From contig CAWBWO010000002.1 of NCBI GenBank assembly GCA_963792445.1, forward strand, positions 434,001 to 498,000: DNA of 64,000 nt, in the 5' to 3' direction. The first letter of the stretch is position 1, and every line of letters begins with the position of its first letter. Origin of the DNA: Rummeliibacillus sp963792445 (GTDB taxonomy: Bacteria > Bacillota > Bacilli > Bacillales_A > Planococcaceae). Position numbers and translations under genes: made by a program. A model generated the notes under the pieces. The model made no database searches. It was not told the origin of the DNA and worked only from the letters and a program-made list of their open reading frames with translations. Shown in pieces: positions 8,462 through 17,579 of the stretch.

Positions 8462-10142
8462 ATGTCAAAAACTGCTCAACCTTTATCAGATTTAGAAATT
8501 GCAAGAAATGCTAGGATTCGTCCAATCACAGAAATCGCAGAAAAAGCAGGAATTCCTGATGAAGCACTTGAACTCTACGGCAAATATAAAGCAAAAATAG
8601 ATGTTACAAAATTAGGACAAATGGCACCTAATGGCAAGGTAGTCCTAGTTACCGCAACAAATCCAACACCAGCTGGAGAAGGAAAGTCAACTGTCACAGT
8701 TGGTCTTGCAGACGCATTGCGAAAGTTGCAACAAAATGCAATTGTTGCACTTCGTGAACCATCAATGGGACCAGTTATGGGGATGAAAGGCGGTGCTACA
8801 GGTGGGGGATACGCTCAAGTATTGCCAATGGATGAGATTAATCTACATTTTACAGGCGATTTACATGCAATCACAACTGCTAACAATGCACTTGCAGCAT
8901 TAATTGATAATCATATCCATCAAGGAAACGAGCTGAATATTGATCCACGCCGGATTATTTGGAAACGTGTAATGGATATCAATGATCGTGCATTACGCCA
9001 TATTGTCATAGGGCTTGGTGGTCCTTCGCAAGGTACCCCACGCGAAGATGGATTTGATATTACCGTTGCATCCGAAATTATGGCAATCTTCTGCTTAGCA
9101 ACAGATTTACAAGATTTGAAAAAAAGACTTTCTGATATTGTCATAGGCTATAATTACGACAAAGAACCTGTTTTTGTACGTGATTTGGGTGTAGAAGGTG
9201 CATTAACACTACTTTTAAAGGATGCATTCAAACCAAATCTTGTGCAAACAATTGAAGGGACACCAGCAATCATTCATGGAGGACCTTTTGCGAATATTGC
9301 ACATGGATGTAATTCAATTCAAGCCACAAATACTGCACGTAAGCTAGCTGACATAGTAGTGACAGAAGCAGGTTTTGGCGCAGATTTAGGTGCAGAGAAG
9401 TTTATGGATATAAAATCTGTACAAGGAAACATTAAACCTGATGCAGTAGTCATCGTAGCAACAATCCGTGCTTTAAAAATGCATGGAGGTGTTGACAAAA
9501 CAAATCTAAAAACCGAAAACGTTGAAGCCGTTCAAACAGGGATCTGCAAACCTTGCAAAACATATCGATACAATCCGTCAATTTGGTGTAGAACCAATTG
9601 TTGCACTAAATCGTTTTGTTTCAGATACTGAAGCGGAAATCGCTATTGTTCAAAAATGGTGTAATAAACAGCAAGTTAAAATCGCCCGTACAAATGTTTG
9701 GGAAGAAGGCGGTGCAGGTGGAATTGAGCTTGCAAAATATGTTCTTGAAGTGGTGAATGAAGAAAATAATTTCAAACCAATTTATGATGTGACAGATACA
9801 ATTGAAAATAAAATCCGCACAATCGTTCAAAAAGTATATGGTGGATTAGATGTAGAATTTACAGACCAAGCACGCAAACAAATGGCTGACATTGAAAAAT
9901 TTGGATGGGATTCACTTCCTATATGTATGGCAAAAACCCAATACTCATTATCAGACCAACCAAAATTATTAGGGAACCCAAAGGACTTTACGATTACAGT
10001 CCGCGAAATAATTCCTAAACTCGGTGCAAAATTTTTAGTGTGTCTAACAGGCAATATCATGACAATGCCAGGCCTACCAAAAACACCAGCAGCATTGAAA
10101 ATGGATATAGACGAACAAGGAAACGCAATAGGCTTGTTCTAA
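8462..10142 (+). pseudogene. fhs: Formate-tetrahydrofolate ligase Fhs, single-base frameshift
   Basis: ATP-dependent ligase making 10-formyl-tetrahydrofolate for one-carbon metabolism. The P-loop-like motif PAGEGKST is present near residue 77, and both halves align to the family end to end. The frame breaks near 9541: frame one reads to EAVQTG, and the next frame continues with ANLAKHIDTIRQFG. Total length is 1681 bases (3 x 560 + 1), so one base is inserted; removing it restores about 559 residues, the normal family length. A sequencing indel is the simplest explanation, although a real null allele is possible since Fhs is dispensable in many bacteria. Confidence 0.9.
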
Positions 10143-10158
10143 TGATCAACTAAATAGG

Positions 10159-10198
10159 GCTGTCTCCATTGAAAATCATAATGGAGATGGTCTTTTTT
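10159..10198 (+). terminator. Terminator after fhs
   Basis: Stem TCTCCATT (10163-10170) with AATGGAGA (10180-10187), then TGGTCTTTTTT. Confidence 0.75.
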
Positions 10199-10291
10199 GA
10201 TTCAAATTAATTATCAAATTCTAAATTCCACATTGCTAATCAAATTATCGGTATAATAGAAATACCTTGCAAAAAAAGGAGTCACCTCAAT

Positions 10292-10921
10292 ATGAACAGT
10301 ATAGAACAATGCGAAAAACTAGTGAAATCTATTTACAACCAGTTTGACGCCAGTCATGATTTTCAACATATCGAACGCGTTATGATGAACGCAAAAACCA
10401 TCTTAAACACAGAACCTCAAGCGAATCCAGAAATCGTCCAATTAGCCGTTCTATTACATGATGTAAGCGATCCAAAATATACAAGTGGAAAAGACAATGA
10501 AATTTCAATTTTACATCAACTTAGTCTGACAGCAGAGGAGATTAAACAAATCCAAGAAATTATTGCTTCTGTATCATTCCGAGGAGGAAATGAACTAGAA
10601 GCAAAATCATTGGAAGCAAAAATTGTGCGAGATGCTGATCGACTTGATGCGATTGGTGCCGTTGGAATCGCTAGAACTTTTGCCTATGGAGGTGCAAAAG
10701 GGCGTAAATTATATGATGTGGATGAAGAGATTCGTCATCAGATGACAGAAGAAGAATACCGAAAAAAAGATACTGCATCTGTCACACATTTTTATGAAAA
10801 GCTTCTATTATTAAAAGATTTAATGACAACTCCAAAAGGAAAGCAAATGGCTGAAGGCCGTCATCAATTTATGGTAGACTTTTTACAACAATTGAAGTTA
10901 GAAAGAGAAGGGGAATTATGA
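10292..10921 (+). CDS. HD-domain phosphohydrolase (YpgQ/YedJ family)
   Basis: A 209-residue HD-superfamily protein. The metal site is visible as H..HD: SHDFQHIERV near residue 24, LLHDVSD near 59, and a distal Asp in RDADRLDAIGA. B. subtilis relatives YpgQ and YedJ are metal-dependent hydrolases, YpgQ with (d)NTP pyrophosphohydrolase activity. The ATG follows AAAAAAGGAGTCACCTCAAT. The stop overlaps the start of the ABC-F gene by 4 bases (ATGA), showing translational coupling. Confidence 0.88.
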   Translation: MNSIEQCEKLVKSIYNQFDASHDFQHIERVMMNAKTILNTEPQANPEIVQLAVLLHDVSDPKYTSGKDNEISILHQLSLTAEEIKQIQEIIASVSFRGGNELEAKSLEAKIVRDADRLDAIGAVGIARTFAYGGAKGRKLYDVDEEIRHQMTEEEYRKKDTASVTHFYEKLLLLKDLMTTPKGKQMAEGRHQFMVDFLQQLKLEREGEL

Positions 10922-12798
10922 GTCATTTAATCGTTTCAAATTGTACAAAGACAGTAGGCGATAAAACGCTTTTTGAAAATATAGAATTTACGATTGTAGA
11001 AGGAGAAAGAGCAGGGCTAATTGGTATTAATGGAACAGGGAAATCTACGTTACTTTCCATATTAGCAGGAGAAATAGAAGCAGATTCAATCAAATTAGAT
11101 CATCCTAATAAGTATAGAATTGCCTATTTGCCACAAAATCCTGTCTTTTCACCAGGGGAAACCGTGTTGCAAGCAATATTTGCAGGTGATTCACCTACAT
11201 TAAAGCTAAACGGGGAGTATGAAGAAACAGTCTCCATGCTAAGCCATGATCCTGAGTCAACTACTTTGCAAGATAAACTATTCAGACTACAACAACAAAT
11301 GGATCAAAACCAAGCTTGGGATGTCAATGCATTAGCCAAAACAGCGTTAACAAAACTTGGTATTGAGATGTTTGAAGAAGAAGTAGTCAACCTTTCCGGT
11401 GGACAACAAAAACGAGTTGCTTTAGCAAAAGTATTAATAGAACCAGCTGATCTATATTTACTAGATGAACCAACGAACCATTTAGATGTGCAGTCAACAG
11501 AATGGTTGCAAGAAATGGTCGTACGAATAAAAGGCGCTGTTATTTTCATCACGCATGATCGATACTTCCTAGATGCTGTATCAACTGATATTTATGAAAT
11601 TGCGAACAAGACGATGTATAAGCATAACGGGAATTATGCGAACTTTTTAGAAGCAAAAGCAATTCGTGAGGAAATGGCAGTTGCTACCCAAGCAAAAAAT
11701 CGTAACCGTTATCGTTCAGAGTTAAAATGGATTCGCCGTGGTGCGCAAGCAAGATCGACGAAACAAAAAGCAAGAATTCAACGATTTGAAGAGCTTTCTG
11801 AAAATCTAGAACATAAATCTGAAGATACAAATCTTGAATTAGGACTGGTTACTACTCGATTGGGAAAAAAGGTAATTGAAGCAAAGGATATTACAAAAGG
11901 CTATCAAGATAAGCATCTGATTGAACATTTTTCTTTCCTTTTACAGCAAGGTGACCGAATTGGAATTATTGGTGCCAATGGTGCGGGAAAAAGTACGCTA
12001 TTAAATATGCTAGCAGGGGATATTGTTCCTGATTCAGGTACGATTGAAGTGGGTTCTACAGTACGCGTTGCACATTTTACACAACATCTTCCTGAGATGA
12101 ATACAAATCAGCGTATGATTGAATATATTCGCGAAACGGCGAATGATATAGAAGATGCAACAGGGGAACATCACTCAGCTGCACAAATGCTAGAACGATT
12201 TTTATTCCCATTACATACACATGGGACACCAATTGGAAAACTATCTGGTGGCGAGCGTAAACGACTTTTCCTATTAAAATTGTTAATGGAACAACCGAAT
12301 GTACTATTGCTAGATGAACCGACAAATGACTTAGATATTGAGACATTATCTGTTTTAGAAGATTTTATCGAACAATTCCAAGGCGTTGTTGTAACGATTT
12401 CACATGACCGTTTCTTCCTTGACCGAATTGCCAAGAAATTGTGGGTATTAGACGGTCATGGAGGTATTGAAGAATCGCTGGATATTTACAGTGATTACCT
12501 TACGAAACAGTCACAAATAGCAAAACCTCTAGTACAAGAAGTGAAAGTAGAAAAAGTGCGAGAACCAAAAGTACAAAAGAAAAAATTATCTTTTAAAGAA
12601 ACAAAAGAATGGGAAACAATTGAAGATGATATAGCAAAAGTCGAAGAAGCCATTATGGCAACTGAAGAAGGGATTTCAGGCGCTGGTTCTGATTTTACAT
12701 TATTGCAAAATTTGACAGCAGAATTAGATGAGTTAAATGCAAAATATGAACATCTAATTGAACGATGGGAATACTTACAAGAAATTGTAAATGGTTAA
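10918..12798 (+). CDS. yfmR: ABC-F ATPase, Uup/YfmR type
   Basis: A 626-residue soluble tandem ATPase that acts on the ribosome and has no membrane domain. Two nucleotide-binding domains carry GINGTGKST and GANGAGKST, signatures LSGGQQKR and LSGGERKR, and Walker B blocks ending DEPTNHLD and DEPTNDLD. A C-terminal charged coiled coil (about 540-626) is the Uup/YfmR hallmark. Relatives help ribosomes stalled at difficult sequences, overlapping with EF-P function in B. subtilis. It is coupled to the HD gene upstream and lies 15 bases before cvfC. Confidence 0.88.
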   Translation: MSHLIVSNCTKTVGDKTLFENIEFTIVEGERAGLIGINGTGKSTLLSILAGEIEADSIKLDHPNKYRIAYLPQNPVFSPGETVLQAIFAGDSPTLKLNGEYEETVSMLSHDPESTTLQDKLFRLQQQMDQNQAWDVNALAKTALTKLGIEMFEEEVVNLSGGQQKRVALAKVLIEPADLYLLDEPTNHLDVQSTEWLQEMVVRIKGAVIFITHDRYFLDAVSTDIYEIANKTMYKHNGNYANFLEAKAIREEMAVATQAKNRNRYRSELKWIRRGAQARSTKQKARIQRFEELSENLEHKSEDTNLELGLVTTRLGKKVIEAKDITKGYQDKHLIEHFSFLLQQGDRIGIIGANGAGKSTLLNMLAGDIVPDSGTIEVGSTVRVAHFTQHLPEMNTNQRMIEYIRETANDIEDATGEHHSAAQMLERFLFPLHTHGTPIGKLSGGERKRLFLLKLLMEQPNVLLLDEPTNDLDIETLSVLEDFIEQFQGVVVTISHDRFFLDRIAKKLWVLDGHGGIEESLDIYSDYLTKQSQIAKPLVQEVKVEKVREPKVQKKKLSFKETKEWETIEDDIAKVEEAIMATEEGISGAGSDFTLLQNLTAELDELNAKYEHLIERWEYLQEIVNG

Positions 12799-12813
12799 TG
12801 AAAGGGTGAATCA

Positions 12814-13944
12814 ATGATGAAAATAGTCACAATTGAACCAACTCCAAGTCCAAATACGATGAAAGTAATTCTTGATCAGGAGTTACCATTTGGCACAGCA
12901 AATAATTACAACGAAAAAAATAAAACAGAAGCTCCAAAAGAGATACAAGATATTTTAGCCATTGAAGGCGTAAAAGGTGTATACCATGTTGCAGATTTTC
13001 TAGCTGTAGAACGGATTTCAAAGTATGATTGGGAAAATATTTTAGCAGCAGTACGTAATGCATTTGGCGAACAAAACGAAACTTCTATTGTAGAACAAGT
13101 TGATGAACATTATGGAGAAGTATATGTTCATGTTCAAATGTTCAAAGGTATACCGCTTCAAGTAAAAGTATTTGATAGCATATCTGAACAACGTTTTGGA
13201 TTAGCAAAACGTTTTATCGATGCATTCAACAAAGCGATGCAAGATGATGAAAACTATATTTTACAACGCAAATGGGTAGATTATGGCGTTCGTTATGGTG
13301 AAAAAGAAGAGATTGGTCAAAGTATGGTCGATGAGATTGAAGCTGCATTCCCAGAAAGCCGCATTAATGAACTAATAACTGCAAGTAAAGAACAAAAAAC
13401 AACTGTTACACGAAACAAACGGAAAGTCACCCTACAAGAGTTTGATGTAGAAGATTGGGAAACACGCTTCCAATTACTAGATCAAATGTCTGATCCAGAA
13501 GTGGATGATTTACCACTACTACAAAAAGCATTAACTGATGAGAAAATGTCCATTCGTCGCCTTGCAACTGTTTACTTAGGCATGATCAAGGATAAAAAAG
13601 TTGTTCCATATTTAGTACAAGCCCTTCAAGATAAAAGTGCATCTGTTAGACGTACAGCAGGTGATTGCATTAGTGATTTAGGATTTGTGGAATTTGAATC
13701 AGCTATGGCAGAAGCATTAAAGGATCGCAATAAACTTGTTCGTTGGCGTGCTGCTATGTTTCTATATGAAACAGGTACAAATGCTTGTTTAGAGACATTA
13801 GAAGCAGCAAGTAACGATCCAGAGTTTGAAGTGAAATTACAAGTGAAAATGGCCATTGCCCGTATATCACAAGGGATTGAAGCAATGGGCTCTGTCTGGA
13901 AACAGATGACCGAAGCACGTGAAGCAGCAAAAGAGAAAAACTAA
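12814..13944 (+). CDS. cvfC: CvfC/YpgR family protein: Nfu N-terminal domain plus HEAT-like repeats
   Basis: A 376-residue cytosolic protein. Residues 1-90 resemble the scaffold Nfu/NifU N-terminal domain (EPTPSPNTMKVIL, IEGVKGVYHVADFLAVER). Residues about 215-360 form HEAT/PBS-type alpha repeats (MSIRRLATVYLGMIKD, SASVRRTAGDCISDLG, RNKLVRWRAAMFLYETG). The family is called conserved virulence factor C in Staphylococcus and YpgR in Bacillus; the biochemical role is unknown. It is third in the HD hydrolase - YfmR - CvfC unit, with GAAAGGGTGAATCA before a double ATG. Confidence 0.88.
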   Translation: MMKIVTIEPTPSPNTMKVILDQELPFGTANNYNEKNKTEAPKEIQDILAIEGVKGVYHVADFLAVERISKYDWENILAAVRNAFGEQNETSIVEQVDEHYGEVYVHVQMFKGIPLQVKVFDSISEQRFGLAKRFIDAFNKAMQDDENYILQRKWVDYGVRYGEKEEIGQSMVDEIEAAFPESRINELITASKEQKTTVTRNKRKVTLQEFDVEDWETRFQLLDQMSDPEVDDLPLLQKALTDEKMSIRRLATVYLGMIKDKKVVPYLVQALQDKSASVRRTAGDCISDLGFVEFESAMAEALKDRNKLVRWRAAMFLYETGTNACLETLEAASNDPEFEVKLQVKMAIARISQGIEAMGSVWKQMTEAREAAKEKN

Positions 13945-13980
13945 ATTTCCTTTGCAAAATGATTGAAAAAGTACGCAAAC

Positions 13981-14024
13981 TAAAAACCTTCAGTAGGATT
14001 CATCCTATCTGGAGGTTTTTAAAA
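13981..14024 (+). terminator. Terminator after cvfC operon
   Basis: Imperfect stem AAAAACCTTCAGTAGGA with TCCTATCTGGAGGTTTTT. Confidence 0.8.
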
Positions 14025-14171
14025 TTTATCTTACATTCTTCGTGTGATTTTTAAAAAATTAAATTGTTGGTTTAACTATTCTAATTTATGGGAATATAAC
14101 CCTTAGTTATGTAGGAAACGTGGGCATCCCAATATTACCTTCAAGGTGCCCAATCTTATAAAATAAAAAAT

Positions 14172-14363
14172 TTACGAATTGACCAAGTCTTTTTCACGTT
14201 TAACCTTTGCGAAATACATAGCATAACTAGTGTAAAAGGATGCAACACTTAAAATTCCAAATAACCATCGCATTTCGATGCTATAAATTGGTGCAACAAT
14301 TCCTCCAACCAATAAAATAATTCCTATTCCCAAAAGAAAAATAGCCGTGTTTAGATCCTTCAT
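14172..14363 (-). CDS. Small two-helix membrane protein, function unknown
   Basis: A 63-residue protein with two hydrophobic segments (about 7-27 and 32-50) and a basic tail (KVKREKD), so it is likely a small inner-membrane hairpin. The start is well supported by AAGGAGATGTTGTGA before the ATG. I do not recognise the family with certainty; the layout resembles the short YrhC-type proteins of Bacillus. A GGGCA/TGCCC hairpin without a T-run lies just downstream. Confidence 0.7.
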   Translation of the reverse strand: MKDLNTAIFLLGIGIILLVGGIVAPIYSIEMRWLFGILSVASFYTSYAMYFAKVKREKDLVNS

Positions 14364-14647
14364 TCACAACATCTCCTTATGCTTTTGTATGACTATTATT
14401 TCTATATTCAGAATTCTTAAACCTTCTTTTAATTCAAAATTTTACAAATAAATATATAACTTTTACAAAAAATTAATTTGTAAAGTATTTTTTATGTGTG
14501 TAAGAGAAATTATTTGAAAATGTGTCTATTTTATGACTATAATAATAGCAATCCAATTAGATAGAAGTTTGAAATAATCGATATTGTAAGTAAACAATAA
14601 TACCCGAAGCAAACTTATTGAAATATTACTTCAAGGAGGTTGTAATA

Positions 14648-15211
14648 ATGGTAAGTATTCAATTAGTTCCTCATGATGTAAGTTATGCCGAAGAAATGTG
14701 TAGACTGACAAGTAATCCCGAAGTTCGAAATGCTCTTGGCTTTACAGATCAGCAATGCTCTGTTGATGGTACAAGAGACTTTATTCGATTGATGCAATTA
14801 GAAGAAAAATTGGGGCAACAATTTTCAAGAATGATTTTTAATGAAGAGAATAATTTGATTGGGGTTATTTCATTAAAAAATATAGATGAAAAAGAAAATC
14901 TGTGCCATATTGGTACTTGGATTGGTCGCCCGTATTGGGGAAAAGGTTATAATCAACTAGCGAAAATTGAAATGCTAAAGATTGCGTTTGAGTTTTTCCA
15001 ATTTAATTATGTTTTTGCTGGGGCACGTTTAGAGAATACTCGCTCCAAAAAAGCTCAGGCTAAACTTCCATATATGACATTGCATGTAGAGCATCAATTT
15101 TATCATGAGTGGAAAAAACTAGAACAACAAGAACGTACACCTTGTATACTAAATGTTGTCAAAAAAGAAGATTTCTTAAACTGGTATTACGAAAATAGTG
15201 TGGCAGGTTAA
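14648..15211 (+). CDS. GNAT-family N-acetyltransferase
   Basis: A 187-residue acetyltransferase. The acetyl-CoA-binding segment is seen as GTWIGRPYWGKGYNQLA, and the C-terminal beta strand as FNYVFAGARLENTRSKKA, similar to RimJ/RimL-type enzymes. The substrate cannot be told from sequence. The ATG at 14648 is chosen because AAGGAGG lies 8 bases upstream; the open frame extends 10 codons further upstream through the ribosome-binding site itself. It is a single-gene unit before the SMC-type operon. Confidence 0.85.
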   Translation: MVSIQLVPHDVSYAEEMCRLTSNPEVRNALGFTDQQCSVDGTRDFIRLMQLEEKLGQQFSRMIFNEENNLIGVISLKNIDEKENLCHIGTWIGRPYWGKGYNQLAKIEMLKIAFEFFQFNYVFAGARLENTRSKKAQAKLPYMTLHVEHQFYHEWKKLEQQERTPCILNVVKKEDFLNWYYENSVAG

Positions 15212-15247
15212 AGAATTGACCAAATACAAATTGGCCAGTTCTTTTTT
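15211..15247 (+). terminator. Terminator after GNAT gene
   Basis: Stem AAGAATTG-ACCAA with TTGG-CCAGTTCTT, then T6. The rest of the gap to 15517 holds no ORF or motif that I can support. Confidence 0.75.
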
Positions 15248-15517
15248 ATTTGCAGAAAATTAGTCGTAATAAGGAAGGCTATAATCACAATTGGTAAAAA
15301 TGATAGGATTTTCGACAAGTGATGGAGAATTAGTGAAGTAAGGCATTAAATGAATAACAAAATCTAGTGAATCTTGATTTAAAAAGTTTATGATTTTGTA
15401 ATTGTTTTATTCAATTGAGTAGGTACATAGTCAAAAATCTTCAATTCATTTTCTACATACAAAAAAGCTTGGCGAACCATGTTCAACACGAGATAGAACA
15501 TTAGGGGGTGTGGTGGA

Positions 15518-16963
15518 TTGGAAAAGGTGAATCAAGTAGAAAAAACGAAACCGATTTCTATTTTCAATGAAGAACTAAAACACATCGATCTCAACAAAAC
15601 GATGCGCGATATTGCATCACTTTCTGGTGTATTAAATGATTTACATACACAACAAATTTATCAATCTCCATCTGAAGTTCTACGGTTTTTAAGAATTGTA
15701 CAGTTATTAAATGAAGAGGCTTTAGGTTTAGCTTATTCAATTGCAGATGAAGAATCGCTTTATTATCGATATCTTCATCGGTTTAATTACGATGAAGAAC
15801 CTCCTTCAATAGAGAGGGTTAGCCAAATTGTAAATACATTAGCAAAACATAGCTGGATATCCAAGCAGTCAAAACAAGTGAAGGTATTGGATAGAGGAAA
15901 ACGGATGATTGATTCTCTGATTCGATTAGCCAATGAATCACTGGCTTATCATATGCAGGATGATTTAACGAGAGCTTTATTTCAGGCTTGTCGCGATGCA
16001 GAACTTAGTAAGGCATATGATGATCAAGGAATATCAGGGGGTAACAACATTGCATCAATGATTCAAAATATAGAAGAAGCAACTGAACAAATTGAGTTAC
16101 GACAACTTGAATTTTTGGCAGATAAAAATGCATTACCTGAACTGAAGAAGATCCATGCATTGATGATGGAATTGGATGAAAAAATGAATAGTCGTTTACA
16201 GCGAATCCAATCTGTCGAAGGTAGTTCGAATTTAAGTCGACTTATTGAGCGAGGGATTGCTGCTCTTTCGAAAGGAACTAGACTAAGTCTTGGAACACTG
16301 AACAAGTATAAGCGGTTTATAATGATGAAAAATACACCACTAACGGCGAATATTTCACCGGAAAAGGTTCGACAATTCATCATTAATATGTACGATCCAC
16401 CAATTGATTCTACTATTCCAAATGCCCATGATCTTCTTAGTTTTATGGAACAGCAAATATATGAAGATGAAGCGATGGATGGATTATGGATTCCTATTAA
16501 ATTTACATCGCCTATAAGCAAATTAGATATTGAAGAAAGTGTAGACTATCTAGAAAACTATGAATCTCAGGTAAATTTTGAAGAAATCGATGAGGAAATG
16601 ATTACTTATACAGAAGAACTGATTGAAGAGGAAAATATTCATGATGCCTTTACGAATGCTTCGTGGCAAATGACAAAAGCAATAATTGATACAGAACATG
16701 TAGAAAACTATTTGCAAATTCAAAAAGAGGCAGAAATTGAACAACTAATTGTTGAGTTAGGTTCATCAAATTGGGGTGATAGCATTCGTACAATGCTTAC
16801 TGTATCAGCATTAGTCGGAAATAGGGATATCGATGAAGAAGAAAAGATTGATGTTCAATCATTTGAAAAAGAATGGGAGTGGATTGATGATGACGACAGA
16901 AAATATATTGTACGACAACGAACAACAAAATTTAAACCCGTTAATGGTGATGCAAAATCTTAA
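15518..16963 (+). CDS. MukF/JetA-like kleisin subunit of an SMC operon
   Basis: A 481-residue protein, the first gene of a three-gene operon. The N-terminal part looks like a winged-helix (EVLRFLRIVQLL to VLDRGKRMIDSLIRLA, residues about 45-140), followed by a helical middle (about 160-260) and a C-terminal acidic part with another predicted small domain. Order, length and the MukE-like and SMC-like neighbours indicate the kleisin, which would bridge the ATPase heads. The start is TTG at 15518, 8 bases after GGGGGTG. The last 77 bases overlap the next gene in another frame. The function call rests mostly on context. Confidence 0.65.
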   Translation: MEKVNQVEKTKPISIFNEELKHIDLNKTMRDIASLSGVLNDLHTQQIYQSPSEVLRFLRIVQLLNEEALGLAYSIADEESLYYRYLHRFNYDEEPPSIERVSQIVNTLAKHSWISKQSKQVKVLDRGKRMIDSLIRLANESLAYHMQDDLTRALFQACRDAELSKAYDDQGISGGNNIASMIQNIEEATEQIELRQLEFLADKNALPELKKIHALMMELDEKMNSRLQRIQSVEGSSNLSRLIERGIAALSKGTRLSLGTLNKYKRFIMMKNTPLTANISPEKVRQFIINMYDPPIDSTIPNAHDLLSFMEQQIYEDEAMDGLWIPIKFTSPISKLDIEESVDYLENYESQVNFEEIDEEMITYTEELIEEENIHDAFTNASWQMTKAIIDTEHVENYLQIQKEAEIEQLIVELGSSNWGDSIRTMLTVSALVGNRDIDEEEKIDVQSFEKEWEWIDDDDRKYIVRQRTTKFKPVNGDAKS

Positions 16964-17579
16964 AGCGTTTTTGTCTACGGAGGAAGAACTAGTTTTCATG
17001 CAATTATTGTTTTCTTCATCATCTGCTATTCGCGGGCAAAATTATGGCTTAAAGCGAAAAGAAGTAGAGAAATTACTAGAAATTAAAAATGATGAAAATG
17101 CATTTTATTCTTTCATACATCGATTAAACCAAGCGATTGCTAGATACTTCAAAGTGATTTATGACGAAAAGCGCGATCAATTAATCGTCATGATGCGGGT
17201 CCCTGCAAGACAAGCAAAATCTACATTAAATAAAGAAGCATTAGCAATACTGTTATATATGTTTTACCAACAAGAAGTACTAGAGCACGAATATACCATA
17301 TTACAACAGCTACTAACAGACTTTGGCCATGAAATGCAACATGCGAGCAGAAAGCTTCAAAACAATATTGATATATTGAAGAAAATTGGCGCAGTAGAAG
17401 ATTTTCAACTTTCAAGGAGTGAGCAAGCATATAAAATCACGGCTATTGGTGCACATATGTTTTCTAACTCCTTTTTACGACGAGCTACTGAATTTGCTCA
17501 ATCTGCACAGTTAAGTAAAGAAGAGGTCGTGAAATTTTTTAAAAGACATAATTTGTATAAGCAGGAGGAAGAACGATGA
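16887..17579 (+). CDS. MukE/JetB-like KITE subunit (tandem winged helix)
   Basis: A 230-residue protein whose sequence fits two tandem winged-helix domains: STEEELVFMQLLF to DEKRDQLIVMMRV, then LNKEALAILLYMFY to QAYKITAIGAHMF. This is the KITE arrangement of MukE, MksE and JetB (DUF4194-like), which bind kleisin and DNA. The ATG at 16887 follows TGGGAGTGGATTG inside the upstream gene, giving a 77-base overlap; a later ATG has no ribosome-binding site. The stop overlaps the next start by 4 bases (ATGA). The partner genes support the call. Confidence 0.65.
   Translation: MMTTENILYDNEQQNLNPLMVMQNLKAFLSTEEELVFMQLLFSSSSAIRGQNYGLKRKEVEKLLEIKNDENAFYSFIHRLNQAIARYFKVIYDEKRDQLIVMMRVPARQAKSTLNKEALAILLYMFYQQEVLEHEYTILQQLLTDFGHEMQHASRKLQNNIDILKKIGAVEDFQLSRSEQAYKITAIGAHMFSNSFLRRATEFAQSAQLSKEEVVKFFKRHNLYKQEEER

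Noticed and set aside
14125..14160. GGGCA/TGCCC hairpin downstream of the small membrane-protein gene as a terminator
   Set aside because: There is no T-run on either strand directly after the stem.
16215..16221. TGTCGAA match inside the kleisin-like gene as a further Spo0A box
   Set aside because: It is a single copy within coding sequence, with no promoter context.
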